From Lewinella cohaerens DSM 23179 (GTDB lineage Bacteria; Bacteroidota; Bacteroidia; Chitinophagales; Saprospiraceae), in NCBI RefSeq assembly GCF_000379805.1, contig NZ_KB903576.1, forward strand, positions 137,863 to 200,582: a stretch of DNA of 62,720 bases, read 5' to 3'. Position 1 is the first letter of the stretch, and the number at the start of each line of letters is the position of its first letter. Below the pieces are notes generated by a model. That model was not told the origin of the DNA. It made no database searches and saw only the letters and a program-made list of their open reading frames with translations. The position numbers and the translations under genes were made by a program. Below are positions 49,238 through 58,980 of the stretch, piece by piece.

Positions 49238-51679
49238 ATGCCGAAGTCCTTCCCCGCGTTGTTGTTTTTATTTTCTTTGCCGTTTCTTTTGAGTGCCCAA
49301 GCGATCTATAGTGGACGTATACAGGATGTTGCTAATGGCCATCCAGTCGCTGGTGTAAACATAGCCTTACTTAACAGCTCAGTAGAAGAAGCCTCGAACC
49401 TCTTTGGCGATTTTGTGCTTAAAAATACAGCACAGGACAGCTTGGTCCACCCAAGCAACAGCTACCGTTTTTATAACAATACAATGGTTTGGGAGGGCGA
49501 ATTCCCGATAGGACTGGAGATTTATGCCATTGACGGCCGCTTGGTTCGTCATGAATCGAATTTAGGGAATGCTGGGAGTTATTTGTTTCCCAAGCTGCCT
49601 TTTGGTATCTACTTGCTAAGGGTAAGTACAGAAGCGGACATTCAAACGTTTAAGGCATTTTCCAATGGTGATCGTACGTCCATCGCCGACAAAGGGGCTA
49701 CTTGGCATCGCTCTTCGGTAGTACCTCAACCGGATACACTTTTGCTGAGCAAAGAAGGATACTATTCACGGCTTATTCCCTTGATTGGGAAGGATACTTT
49801 GTTGAGAATTAATCTGCTCAAAAAGGAAAATGATGATCTTCATTACTTCAATGAACTCATTGACCCTATAGCCTTTGATTTAATCAGTAGTCGCCCTTCC
49901 CGTACCAATGATGGTGAAGTATCCTCAGTGAAAATTATTTACAATCAAGAGGATGGCTTGATGTATTATATGAATACCAAGCGGTATACGCTACATTACC
50001 TCTTTGCGAAAGCACAGCTCGGATTTGATCAAGGAAATAATGTATTCAACCAAACCCAGTATCGTCGAAATGATGATCGATACTTGTTTCCTGCAAATCT
50101 CAATTACTATAAAAATCAAGACATATATGTGTTACATTTTGTAGCGGCTAATGAAATTAGTTGCGAAGAAATTCAGTTGATGTTTGATAAAATTCTGGCG
50201 ACCTCCTACCTGGAAGGGAAGCTGTTTTTATTTGCTAATCGCCCGGAATTTAATGCCTGTGATGTTCCCTTAATCACGCCGGAAGAACTCTATGAAGGCC
50301 AGAATTACCAGGCGCTAAACCTGGCCGAAAACTATGGTTACCTAAACAAAGTGCCGCTGGAAGATTTGGAAGATACCTACCTTGGGCGTCATGATATTGT
50401 CTTACTCAACGGTGTACCCAATGACGTATCTGTCGTAGCAGGCATCATTACTACTGAATTTCAGACGCCACTTAGCCACATCAATGTACTTAGCCATAAC
50501 CGCAATACCCCCAATATGGCTCTGCGTGATGGCTGGGAGAATGAACAGCTGGAGACATTGCTCGGTCGATTGGTATACCTAAAAGTGTCAGTTGATTCTT
50601 TTGAAATACGCCCTGCTACGCTCCCGGAAGCTACTGCATTCTGGGCGCAGAATGAACCGCAGGATAGTATCATTTTGGACAAGAATACGACTTTACAAGG
50701 CCTGGTAGATTTGCAAACTGCCGATTACTCCTTTGTAGACGTGGTTGGTGGTAAAGCAAGCAATTTCGCCGAAATACTTAACACAACGGTCAGTGGAGTG
50801 CCCATTCCTACGCCAGAATCTTCTTTTGCGATTCCTTTTTATTATTACGATAAACATCTTAAAGATGCAGGCTTGGATCTCTTCTTGGAAGAGATGTTGG
50901 TAAATGAACAATTTGTCAATAACCCAGCCTATCGTCGTGCTCGATTAAAGGATTTTCAGGAAAGGATCAAAGACGAACCCCTAGATGCGGAGTTAATCGG
51001 CTTGGTGGAAGATCGTATCCGCAATTTTGCTGACTTTCCTTCTTTTCGTTTTCGCTCTTCTACAAACGCAGAAGATCTGGAAGATTTCTCGGGCGCTGGC
51101 CTGTACAGTTCTTATTCCGCCAAGGCGAATGATCCGGATAAAACCATCGAAAAAGCCATTAAAAAAGTTTGGGCCAGCCTTTGGAATTGGCGCGCTTTCG
51201 AAGAACGTAGTTACTACAAAATCTCCCATGCCTCTTGTGCGATGGGTATACTGGTGCATCGTTCCTTTCCTGATGAAGATGCCAATGGGGTGGTGATTAC
51301 CAAAAATCTGTACAATACCAATCCTGGTTTTATCATCAATGTGCAGTACAAAGAATACAGTATTGTATTTCCTGAGCCAGGTATCCTAAACGACCAGATC
51401 ATGCTATTTACCTGGTCTATCGTCCCAGGGCAGCAGTTTACGCCGGAATACCTGACGTTTTCCAATATCCCTGAATTGAATGGAGAAACGGTACTGACAG
51501 ATGATGAATTGATGGAGTTGGGTACCTATTGCCTGGCCCTCAAAAAGTATTTCTACCAAAATGTCCCTCACGATTGCAATTGCACCGAGCAAGATTTTGG
51601 CCTTGATATTGAATTCAAAGTAGACTCCCAAGTGAGTGAGCGGAAGATTTATATCAAGCAGGCGAGGTTGTATAAATAG
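49238..51679 (+). CDS. Secreted protein with PEP-synthase-type phosphohistidine and ATP-grasp domains
   Basis: This protein of 813 residues has a signal peptide ('MPKSFPALLFLFSLPFLLSA'). A carboxypeptidase-regulatory-like beta domain follows (about 22-60, 'YSGRIQDVANGHPVAGVNIA') and then a T9SS-domain-like stretch ('LEIYAIDGRLVRHESN'). Residues about 395-460 resemble the PEP-utilising mobile domain, with a candidate phospho-His in 'TPLSHINVLSHNRNTP'. Residues about 495-790 resemble the PEP/pyruvate-binding ATP-grasp domain ('VVGGKASNFAEIL', 'FRFRSSTNAEDLEDFSGAG', 'VWASLWNWRAFEERSYY'). The order is reversed compared with PEP synthase. A signal peptide on an ATP-using fold is odd, so the reaction is unknown. 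Confidence 0.7.
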   Translation: MPKSFPALLFLFSLPFLLSAQAIYSGRIQDVANGHPVAGVNIALLNSSVEEASNLFGDFVLKNTAQDSLVHPSNSYRFYNNTMVWEGEFPIGLEIYAIDGRLVRHESNLGNAGSYLFPKLPFGIYLLRVSTEADIQTFKAFSNGDRTSIADKGATWHRSSVVPQPDTLLLSKEGYYSRLIPLIGKDTLLRINLLKKENDDLHYFNELIDPIAFDLISSRPSRTNDGEVSSVKIIYNQEDGLMYYMNTKRYTLHYLFAKAQLGFDQGNNVFNQTQYRRNDDRYLFPANLNYYKNQDIYVLHFVAANEISCEEIQLMFDKILATSYLEGKLFLFANRPEFNACDVPLITPEELYEGQNYQALNLAENYGYLNKVPLEDLEDTYLGRHDIVLLNGVPNDVSVVAGIITTEFQTPLSHINVLSHNRNTPNMALRDGWENEQLETLLGRLVYLKVSVDSFEIRPATLPEATAFWAQNEPQDSIILDKNTTLQGLVDLQTADYSFVDVVGGKASNFAEILNTTVSGVPIPTPESSFAIPFYYYDKHLKDAGLDLFLEEMLVNEQFVNNPAYRRARLKDFQERIKDEPLDAELIGLVEDRIRNFADFPSFRFRSSTNAEDLEDFSGAGLYSSYSAKANDPDKTIEKAIKKVWASLWNWRAFEERSYYKISHASCAMGILVHRSFPDEDANGVVITKNLYNTNPGFIINVQYKEYSIVFPEPGILNDQIMLFTWSIVPGQQFTPEYLTFSNIPELNGETVLTDDELMELGTYCLALKKYFYQNVPHDCNCTEQDFGLDIEFKVDSQVSERKIYIKQARLYK

Positions 51680-51748
51680 GGCTTACTTTGCTTTGAGGTA
51701 CTCTTCGTAACTTAGCAAAATACAATTCTCTAAGCTTACCTTTTATCA

Positions 51749-54700
51749 ATGAGATACCTGAATACCTCTAGCCCGTCTTTATGGGGCATTCTTTTCCTGC
51801 TTGCAATTACGTTGCCGCTTGGCGCCCAAGACATTGGAGCTATCCTCGCTGTCCAGGAAATTGATACGATGCTTTATTCAGGTGCTAAAGACAACCGGAT
51901 CAACTGGGTGATCCAAAATCGTGGAGATTCTTTCACCAACAAGGATGATTTTACGACACTTTTTGAAAATGACCTACTAAAGGCTTTTGAGCAGGGACAT
52001 GAATTAGCACAAGTACCTTATGCACAATACCGTGATTTTTTCAATCTCTATTCCTTCTGGTGGCCGGATGCTCCGGATGATAATAACGGCTGGACCTTTG
52101 GTACTATCCAGGGATTGCGCGATGCGGTATTTCTGCCTTGGGCAAATGACCGTACCGGTTGGGCAACTTTCTTCTCCTCAACGAAGTACGGTGGCGGCGG
52201 CGGTGCGGGCCTTAACCGAGAAGCGAGAGTAGGTGACGGAAAAATGTACGGCATGGGTTGGGAAACCTTCCTGCACGAGTTTGGTCATACTATGCCCGGC
52301 TTATTAGACGAATATTCAGCTAGCGGCGAATGGTCAAATAGCCAGTGTTGGGAAACGCCCAATACTACCGGACAACTCAATATTGCGGACATCCCCTGGC
52401 GTTTATGGATTGAACCCGGAACGCCAATCCCTACACCTTACACAGCAGAATACCTAGACAAATTTGGTGCTTTTGAAGGCGCAATGACCAACTATTTTGG
52501 CTGCCATCGCCCCACAGCCCGTGGCTGCTTCATGGGAGCAGGAGGTTTTGGGGAGGATTATGGCTTGGTACTTTGTTCTCCTTGTATTCAACGCGTGATT
52601 TGCTATTTGTATGAATACGTTGATGTAATAGAAAACCCGCAGCCCGCAGCCGGTGACCTTACCGTAAATGGTACGGAAACACTTGCCTTTTCAGTAGATG
52701 TGGTGAAGCCGGAGCCCAATACCCAAGCATACGAATGGCGATTAAACGGAAAAATAATCGCAACAGATACTGAAACGATCGAGGTTACCTTCGACGCCTG
52801 TGATAGCTATGAGTTGATATTTGCCGTGTGGGATAACAATCCGCTCGTACGTTTCGATCCCAAATTCGCGGATACCTACCCCGAACCCTATCAAGAACTT
52901 AAATGGACGATTAATCAAACCGAGGTAAACAGCTATACTTTAGCCAGCAGCGAAATGATACAGGATGCAGATTGTTCAGGAGATGCAAATGGAAGTGTTG
53001 ATTTTTCAATCACCGGAGGGCAGGCTCCTTATCAGGTATTCTTAAAAGGAGAATTACAGAACAATCCCGTAGCGAACTTTGCGGCCGGAGATTATGAGTT
53101 CTTTATTGTTGATGCAAATGGTTGTGGAATTAATCAGGACATAAGCATTGCTAGTGAGCTTTTGTTTGATCCGGAAATTTGTTCTGCTTATGCCAATGAT
53201 ACTTGGTCTTTATCCCTGGAAGATGAAAATTATGCTGTTGCAGATTTAAATTATTCATGGTCTACTGGGGCAACAACGGCAACAGTATCCAACTTGCCGG
53301 ATGGCGATTATTCCGTTACGGTCTCCACCGCTTCGGGTTGTGTGAAAGAACAAGTTATTAGCTTGTTGTCAACGGCTGATTCAATAGTTGTTGCTGAAAC
53401 CGTTTTTCCTTCCGGTTTAGAAACAGCATCGGGCAGTATTTACCTTGATATTACGGGCGGGCAATCACCTTATACCATTGATTGGTATGACCAACCTAAT
53501 CGTGACCTTACCACCCCAACACCAGCCAATATCCTTTCCAGCGGAACCACCTGGGGGCACGAACCTGAATTTGCTTTTGATGATGATCTAGGAACCAAGT
53601 GGTTGCATGCAATGGCTACAAATACTCACATCGGCTATCAGTTAGCAGAGGCTTCTCCAGTGACCTATTATGTCATTACTTCCGCAGATGATGTGCCAGA
53701 GCGTGATCCTAAAACCTGGCAGTTCCAAGGCTCGAATGACGGAGAAAACTGGACGGCCCTTGATCAGCAGGTCAACCAAGATTTTACCAGCCGTTTTCAA
53801 CGGAGGGGCTTTTTATTTAGCAATACGGTTTCTTACCAATACTACCGCTTGTTTATTGAGGAAAACCATGGAGATATAGCTACGCAGTTGCAGGAATTGG
53901 AAATTATTGGTTCAGATGCGGCTGCTAACTTTGTACGGAATGATCGGGCGCAGAATCAAGCAACCCGTAAGAATCTGGTAGCAGGAGCTTATCGTTACGT
54001 TGTTAAAGACGGAAATCAGACTGCGCATACCAATACTCTTTTAGTGGGGTATGCTGCCCCATTTACAGCGCTTGACTTGGTGGTGGTGCAAGATGGGGAT
54101 TGTCAAGTCCGTATCGAAACGCCATCCCCCGATCACACTTATTATTGGTTTGACGATGCCGAAGCTACCCAGTTCTTAAGTACGGGCATTACTTTTCAGC
54201 CTCCCTTTTCAGGGAACTACTACGTTGCTGCCGTTGATAACAACATAGGGGCGCTGAGTGAAAATATCCAGGGCTTTGCGGTCATCGTACAAACAAGGCC
54301 AGAGGTAGAAGCCCTGAGCGATACGGAATTAGGAATTGTTGATCCCAATCCGGAGCTGGTTTACCATTGGTACGAGGAGGAAAGTTGTGGTGCTCCTTTG
54401 CATACGGGAACTGTCTTCTCCCCTCAGGCAGCTGGACTTTATTATGTTGCAGCACAGCGGCCAATGAATGCAGTTGTACCTCAAGATCCAGGAACGATAC
54501 CTGGTTTGATCATTCGCATGGATGCTGCGGACTTAAATGGAGATGAAGCCGTCGATAATCCCCAATTGCCAACGAGTTCATTGTATGGCTGGTCGTTCAG
54601 CAATGGTAATAGTTGGGCCGATGGTAACTGGTATGCGTATCGTTCAAATTACCAAAATGGTTTGGGTGTGGCTGATTTTGCAACCATCTGGTTACAGCGG

Positions 54701-55402
54701 ATCACCCAAGCAGAGACCGGCTATCAGACCATACTTATGGCTTACGAAGAAAACCCGATCACTTTTCCAAATCGAGCTCCTTTTGAGGGGCTTTCGGTTA
54801 ATATCCCTCGCCATTCTGATGCTACTCAGCTTTACAGTGATAGTGCTCCCGCGCGTACCCTCAATGGCACCACTTACTTAAACGGCGAGCAGGTGGACCC
54901 ACTGACAACCGCCAACCCGCTGGAGTTTTGCATTCTGGGGACCGTAATGACAGAAAGGTCTTTTGACCAGATTTACTACACCGATACACAATGGGAAGGG
55001 AAAGTCGGGGAATTACTCTTTTACGATCGTGCCCTCACTGAGGTAGAAATGCAAGCCGCTTCTGCCTACCTGCGTACCAAATGGATCAGTACCGCAGATC
55101 TGGAAAGCCCCCGTAAAACCCTCAATTGGGATGGGATGGCCCTTGACAATGAAATCTTGACGGCTGCAGACCCCTTAATGATTCACCCCAATCCTACCAA
55201 TGGCAGGTTTACTATAGCGGGGTTACAAGCTCAGGCTGATATCCAAATCGTATCCCAAGCAGGTAGCATCATTCAAAATATTCAGTGTTTGCCCGGACAG
55301 GCAAACCTGGATATTCAACACTTACCAGCCGGTCTTTATTTCGTCAAAATAAGAGAAGAAGGAGCGAATAAAGTTACCGTTGTGAGAATGGTGAAGCTGT
55401 AA
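51749..55402 (+). CDS. Secreted M64-type metallopeptidase with discoidin-like and T9SS domains
   Basis: This large exported protein of 1217 residues has a signal peptide ending 'PLGAQ'. The catalytic domain has the M64 zinc motif 'HEFGHTMPGLLDEY' at about residue 175 and paired cysteines after it ('CHRPTARGC', 'CSPC'). Ig/PKD-like and SprB-like segments follow (about 300-560, 'CSGDANGSVDFSITGGQAPY'). Then come an F5/8-type-C (discoidin-like) domain at about 590-725 ('TKWLHAMATNTHIGYQL', 'WQFQGSNDGENWTAL'), further beta domains, a laminin-G-like region, and a T9SS sorting domain ('MIHPNPTNGRFTIAG'). It probably digests or binds extracellular glycoproteins. Confidence 0.85.
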   Translation: MRYLNTSSPSLWGILFLLAITLPLGAQDIGAILAVQEIDTMLYSGAKDNRINWVIQNRGDSFTNKDDFTTLFENDLLKAFEQGHELAQVPYAQYRDFFNLYSFWWPDAPDDNNGWTFGTIQGLRDAVFLPWANDRTGWATFFSSTKYGGGGGAGLNREARVGDGKMYGMGWETFLHEFGHTMPGLLDEYSASGEWSNSQCWETPNTTGQLNIADIPWRLWIEPGTPIPTPYTAEYLDKFGAFEGAMTNYFGCHRPTARGCFMGAGGFGEDYGLVLCSPCIQRVICYLYEYVDVIENPQPAAGDLTVNGTETLAFSVDVVKPEPNTQAYEWRLNGKIIATDTETIEVTFDACDSYELIFAVWDNNPLVRFDPKFADTYPEPYQELKWTINQTEVNSYTLASSEMIQDADCSGDANGSVDFSITGGQAPYQVFLKGELQNNPVANFAAGDYEFFIVDANGCGINQDISIASELLFDPEICSAYANDTWSLSLEDENYAVADLNYSWSTGATTATVSNLPDGDYSVTVSTASGCVKEQVISLLSTADSIVVAETVFPSGLETASGSIYLDITGGQSPYTIDWYDQPNRDLTTPTPANILSSGTTWGHEPEFAFDDDLGTKWLHAMATNTHIGYQLAEASPVTYYVITSADDVPERDPKTWQFQGSNDGENWTALDQQVNQDFTSRFQRRGFLFSNTVSYQYYRLFIEENHGDIATQLQELEIIGSDAAANFVRNDRAQNQATRKNLVAGAYRYVVKDGNQTAHTNTLLVGYAAPFTALDLVVVQDGDCQVRIETPSPDHTYYWFDDAEATQFLSTGITFQPPFSGNYYVAAVDNNIGALSENIQGFAVIVQTRPEVEALSDTELGIVDPNPELVYHWYEEESCGAPLHTGTVFSPQAAGLYYVAAQRPMNAVVPQDPGTIPGLIIRMDAADLNGDEAVDNPQLPTSSLYGWSFSNGNSWADGNWYAYRSNYQNGLGVADFATIWLQRITQAETGYQTILMAYEENPITFPNRAPFEGLSVNIPRHSDATQLYSDSAPARTLNGTTYLNGEQVDPLTTANPLEFCILGTVMTERSFDQIYYTDTQWEGKVGELLFYDRALTEVEMQAASAYLRTKWISTADLESPRKTLNWDGMALDNEILTAADPLMIHPNPTNGRFTIAGLQAQADIQIVSQAGSIIQNIQCLPGQANLDIQHLPAGLYFVKIREEGANKVTVVRMVKL

Positions 55403-55438
55403 CCTCTTTAGGGCCCTTGGTAGTTTAAAACCAGTGGA

Positions 55439-56632
55439 TTATACCAACCGAATTACCCCCGTCTGCGCTACAAAGTGAAAATCATCCGGTCCAGTTCCCG
55501 CTAGTCCTGTCAGTAGATTGATGCCTGGTGTTTTACCCACTTCGATACTGCCTAGATCTTCCTCAAATTGAAGGGCTTCTGCGCCGTTGAGGGTGGCCCA
55601 TTGGATCAGTGTTGAGAAGGGGACATAACTTTGAAAGCGGTGGATCGTCTTGAGTTCTTCCAATATGGATAATTGCCAATTGGAGGTCAGGCTATCTGTG
55701 CCGATGGTCATTTTTGCATTGGCATCCAGGAAATGCTGGTAGTTGGGGAGCCGGTTTTCAATGTAGAGGTTGGCATTGGCGCAAGTGGCCCAGTAGGCAC
55801 CGTTTTGGGCCCAAGCTTGTGCCGCTGCAATATCTTCAGGCGTTGAGAGGGTATTGTGTACAAATAGCGCTCGACAGCGCGGATCCATCTGGTCCATAGC
55901 ATAGTGGATAGCCGTTTTTCCTGTAGCCGAAAATTGTTCCAGTGAGATGTTGAAGCCTTCATAAAACTGCAAAAAATCTCCTGTTTTATGTTCAAATAGC
56001 TCGTTCTCCGGCGGGGTCTCTTGATTGTGGATGCTGACAGTACCTTGTCCTTGGTTCAGCTCGTTCAAGCGACGAAATAATTCTTTAGAAACAGAATAGG
56101 GTGCATGTGGAACGGCCGAACGTCGATTGCCGCCACTTTGTGCCTGGCCTTCATAAACAGGGAGATTATTGGTCACGCATTGTTCTGCCGCCGCATCTTG
56201 CAGGAAGTCGAACATTTCCACGAAAGTGTAATACCGCATAGCACTGTCCTGTTTGCGAGCTAGTGTATCCAGTTTGTTGGAGATATCCCCCACGGCAACA
56301 ATCCCACCATCATACATCTCTTGGTCGGCTTGGTCAATAGCCGCCAGAATCTCCTCCTGTGGCATATCCCGAAACTGCACCACGTTGGTAATAAAAGGAA
56401 TTAATTTTGTTCCGGTAGCGACTTTTCCCTTCATGTGCGACAACTCCAGGTGGCAGTGGGTGTTGATAAAGCCAGGGATCAGTACCCCCCGGTGTGACTC
56501 AACACTTGCTGGATCATGTTGGTCCAGAGGGTCAATACTAACGATTTTTCCTGCTTGATCTACAACAATCACTTGTTTCTGCATCGGGGCACCAGCAGCT
56601 GTAAGAATATAGTCGGCGGTAAGTTTACGCAT
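55439..56632 (-). CDS. Amidohydrolase (SsnA/chlorohydrolase-like)
   Basis: This cytoplasmic metal-dependent hydrolase of 397 residues has the amidohydrolase ligands: 'NTHCHLELSH' (HxH), 'PHAPYSV', 'SIHNQET' and 'IGTDSLTSN' (Asp). The end 'DLGSIEVGKTPGINLL' is the usual C-terminal beta-sandwich signature. Guanine, hydroxyatrazine-type and aminodeoxyfutalosine deaminases all fall here; a role in futalosine-dependent menaquinone synthesis is possible but not shown. The gene is monocistronic, with a variant -7 and a palindrome upstream. Confidence 0.82.
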   Translation of the reverse strand: MRKLTADYILTAAGAPMQKQVIVVDQAGKIVSIDPLDQHDPASVESHRGVLIPGFINTHCHLELSHMKGKVATGTKLIPFITNVVQFRDMPQEEILAAIDQADQEMYDGGIVAVGDISNKLDTLARKQDSAMRYYTFVEMFDFLQDAAAEQCVTNNLPVYEGQAQSGGNRRSAVPHAPYSVSKELFRRLNELNQGQGTVSIHNQETPPENELFEHKTGDFLQFYEGFNISLEQFSATGKTAIHYAMDQMDPRCRALFVHNTLSTPEDIAAAQAWAQNGAYWATCANANLYIENRLPNYQHFLDANAKMTIGTDSLTSNWQLSILEELKTIHRFQSYVPFSTLIQWATLNGAEALQFEEDLGSIEVGKTPGINLLTGLAGTGPDDFHFVAQTGVIRLV

Positions 56633-56649
56633 GTTTGTCTGTATTGGGT

Positions 56650-56686
56650 TGCGCTTGAATAATCATCTATTCAAAGCGCCGAAGAT
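56650..56686 (-). promoter_or_regulatory. Palindrome and -7 variant upstream of the amidohydrolase gene
   Basis: GCGCTTGAATA-ATCATC-TATTCAAAGCGC (56650-56678) is a near-perfect palindrome with one extra base in one arm. A -7 variant, TATCTTCG on the minus strand, lies directly next to it at 56679-56686. The palindrome would sit at the transcription start and in the leader, as an operator or RNA hairpin. Confidence 0.35.
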
Positions 56687-56850
56687 ACATAACCGCCGTT
56701 TTCTAACAAAAGATAACGCAAGGGGGGCAGAATTTAACATCCTTTTAAGTGGCTTTATGGCCATTCGTGCGTTCTTTAGTATATTGCTGCACCAGCATCA
56801 TGATGCAGCGACCCGGTTTCGCGAATTTTGACAACAAGAACTAAGCCCCA

Positions 56851-57011
56851 AGAGCTTATTTGGTAGGGTCTGATTAGTCGAAATCGAGTAAATTTTATTC
56901 TGATTGAGGCTCAAGGAAGGAGCTTAGCCATAGCTAAGTGACTGATCGCCGAACGAAGAACAGGATGAAATTTGCCGATTGCAGGCAATTGAGTCCTTAG
57001 CAAAAAAGCGC
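56851..57011. repeat. Long palindromic element (about 161 bp), family E copy 3
   Basis: The arms pair imperfectly over their whole length: AATCGAGTAAATTTTATTCT (56882-56901) against AGGATGAAATTTGCCGATT (56962-56980), with further pairing out to about 56851 and 57011. The core GGAGCTTAGCCATAGCTAAG (from 56919) is itself palindromic and nearly identical to that of copy 4. It ends 31 nt before the start of the EAD11-like gene. Confidence 0.7.
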
Positions 57012-57042
57012 TACTACTAAAGTCTACTTAATCCAACGTATC

Positions 57043-58689
57043 ATGGACCCAAATGCCACCCTGGCCGATATCCGGCAGCTTATATCTGAAGCAAAGAACG
57101 AAGCGGCAGCCGAGCGCTTGCTCGACTATCTTAATCAAGTACCCGAACCAGCACGTAGCTGGCGGGATACTGTCAGTAATTTACTAGCTCAGTACAAGCG
57201 CATAAAGCTGCAACAACAGCGTAATACCATCAGCTTTGATGAAGCACGCCGCGCCATTAATCAAATCACCGATGGATTACTGGCGAGCCTTGCGGGTATT
57301 GAACAAGGTATCCCCGCTCCAGCACCCAAAAGCAAGGAAGTTGGCGGGAATACTAGTAGTCCCCCTTGGTTAGTCATTGGTGTAGTGGCGGCATTGGTAT
57401 TGGCTACAGCTTCGTTTTTTATGCTGCGTGGGGTTTTCCAAAACAATAATAGCCCTGCTGATCCATCCCTTGGAGTCGTAGACCAGGGGGAATCAGAAGA
57501 AGGGGAGTGCCCGCCTTATGGAGCCGATTCGGAGTTCAATATCATGTTGTTGCCTTTTCAACCCCTCGACGGCAAATCCAAGAAGGTTGAACTCGTCGTA
57601 GGGAGTCGTTTGGCTACTGAAATGGTGAAATATGGCCTTAATGGTTCTGTATATACTAAAAAAATCGACGTTTTTTCTAATGAATACCCCCTCACCAGTC
57701 AACAGGCTTCCAGTATCGGGCTCCCCTGTAAAGCGCAGTTGATTATTTGGGGAACCACCGAGGAAGACAGAGATGGAAATGATATTGTAACCACCAAATT
57801 TCGCTTTATTGAAAGCAGCCATTTCTCCCTCACCGACTTGGAAATCAGCAATGAAGCGACTGTTGATACAGTAAGTAGCTTGTCAAGCATTGCCTCTAGT
57901 GCAGAATTGACGGAAGAAATTGAAATGACCATTCAGCTGATTCTCGGTTTGGTTGCTCATGAAACGGATAACCATCAGGTTGCAGCAGCTACGCTTGATA
58001 AAGTAATTGAAGACCGGGGTGGGGTAGCGGCCAACCCTAAATGGGGGCTTATTCAGGCCGATAGTTATATCAAAACGGGCCAGGATGAACGCGCCATTGA
58101 GGTGTACCGCGAAATGCTGAAAACCGATAGTACCAATGTACAGGCACGCCTCCAAAAAGGACTGCTTGAATATCGCGGTGGAAAAACAGAAGCCGCAAGC
58201 CAGGACCTAACCATGGTATTGGAACAAGAGCCTGAAAACACCAAAGCACTCACGGCTCGTGCAGCGGTGAGTGTAAAACGTAATGATCTAAATCTTGCTC
58301 GCCAAGACCTGGATCAATTAGAAAAGTCAAAAGACAGAAGTGTTGCTGCTCAGGAAATTAGGAAGAACTATAACGACCGCCATCTGGCAGAGCAAAAAAA
58401 AGTAGAGACTGCTGACCAGCAAATCCAAGTAAACCCTAACGATACCTCTGCTTGGCGCGTCAAGGCAGAAGCTGCTCAAAATATTGGCGACTTTTCTACG
58501 GCTAAAAAGGCTGCATCGAACCTTTTACAACTTGATCCGAATAATCTCGCAGCGATCAAAACTCTCCAATCTGTGATGGCCAAAGTCCCTGATAGCATCG
58601 ACGTTCGTCGCCAACTGGAAATCGCTATCCCAAAACTTAGCCCGGACCAACTGAAGCGGGTGCGTCCGCTTATTCCTCCTCGTAATTAG
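57043..58689 (+). CDS. EAD11-like domain, membrane segment and TPR repeats
   Basis: This bitopic protein of 548 residues starts with a helical domain (3-90) whose pattern 'DIRQLISEAKNEAAAERLLD' and 'RNTISFDEARRAINQITDGL' closely resembles effector-associated domain 11 (EAD11). That domain is known as an adaptor in bacterial conflict and NLR-like systems. A Pro-rich linker is followed by a membrane segment (about 108-128). An acidic spacer precedes a FlgO-like or beta-rich middle part (about 160-290). The C-terminal 230 residues hold tetratricopeptide-like repeats ('AIEVYREMLKTDSTNVQARL', 'QLDPNNLAAIKTLQ'). Function is unknown. It stands between two palindromic E elements. Confidence 0.75.
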   Translation: MDPNATLADIRQLISEAKNEAAAERLLDYLNQVPEPARSWRDTVSNLLAQYKRIKLQQQRNTISFDEARRAINQITDGLLASLAGIEQGIPAPAPKSKEVGGNTSSPPWLVIGVVAALVLATASFFMLRGVFQNNNSPADPSLGVVDQGESEEGECPPYGADSEFNIMLLPFQPLDGKSKKVELVVGSRLATEMVKYGLNGSVYTKKIDVFSNEYPLTSQQASSIGLPCKAQLIIWGTTEEDRDGNDIVTTKFRFIESSHFSLTDLEISNEATVDTVSSLSSIASSAELTEEIEMTIQLILGLVAHETDNHQVAAATLDKVIEDRGGVAANPKWGLIQADSYIKTGQDERAIEVYREMLKTDSTNVQARLQKGLLEYRGGKTEAASQDLTMVLEQEPENTKALTARAAVSVKRNDLNLARQDLDQLEKSKDRSVAAQEIRKNYNDRHLAEQKKVETADQQIQVNPNDTSAWRVKAEAAQNIGDFSTAKKAASNLLQLDPNNLAAIKTLQSVMAKVPDSIDVRRQLEIAIPKLSPDQLKRVRPLIPPRN

Positions 58690-58703
58690 GGTTGTTTTTT
58701 TTT

Positions 58704-58752
58704 AACCACCAAAGGCACCTAAGATTTTTTACTTTAGGTGCCTTTGGTGGTT
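58704..58752. terminator. Perfect hairpin of family D repeats after the EAD11-TPR gene
   Basis: AACCACCAAAGGCACCTAA and TTAGGTGCCTTTGGTGGTT form a perfect 19-bp stem around an 11-nt T-rich loop, 15 nt past the stop codon. A third partial copy (GGTGCCTTTGGTGGTTCAA) lies at 58859-58877. It is probably a terminator built from a repeat. 58880-58980 shows nothing further. Confidence 0.6.
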
Positions 58753-58980
58753 CAGGTATCTTCGTCGGGTATCTTGGTCAGGTAAATTCGTGAATTTACC
58801 TTGTTAGGCCAGTCTCTTATAATCCCTTATATTTTCTTATATGGTTCAACATAATCTTGGTGCCTTTGGTGGTTCAATAACCCGGGCAATCTGGCAGCAT
58901 GCGCGTTGTCGGGTTGGGAAAAGTTTAAATATTGATTTATTTAAAACATTTTGTAAATTGCCATGCGGTTAAATCTGAAT

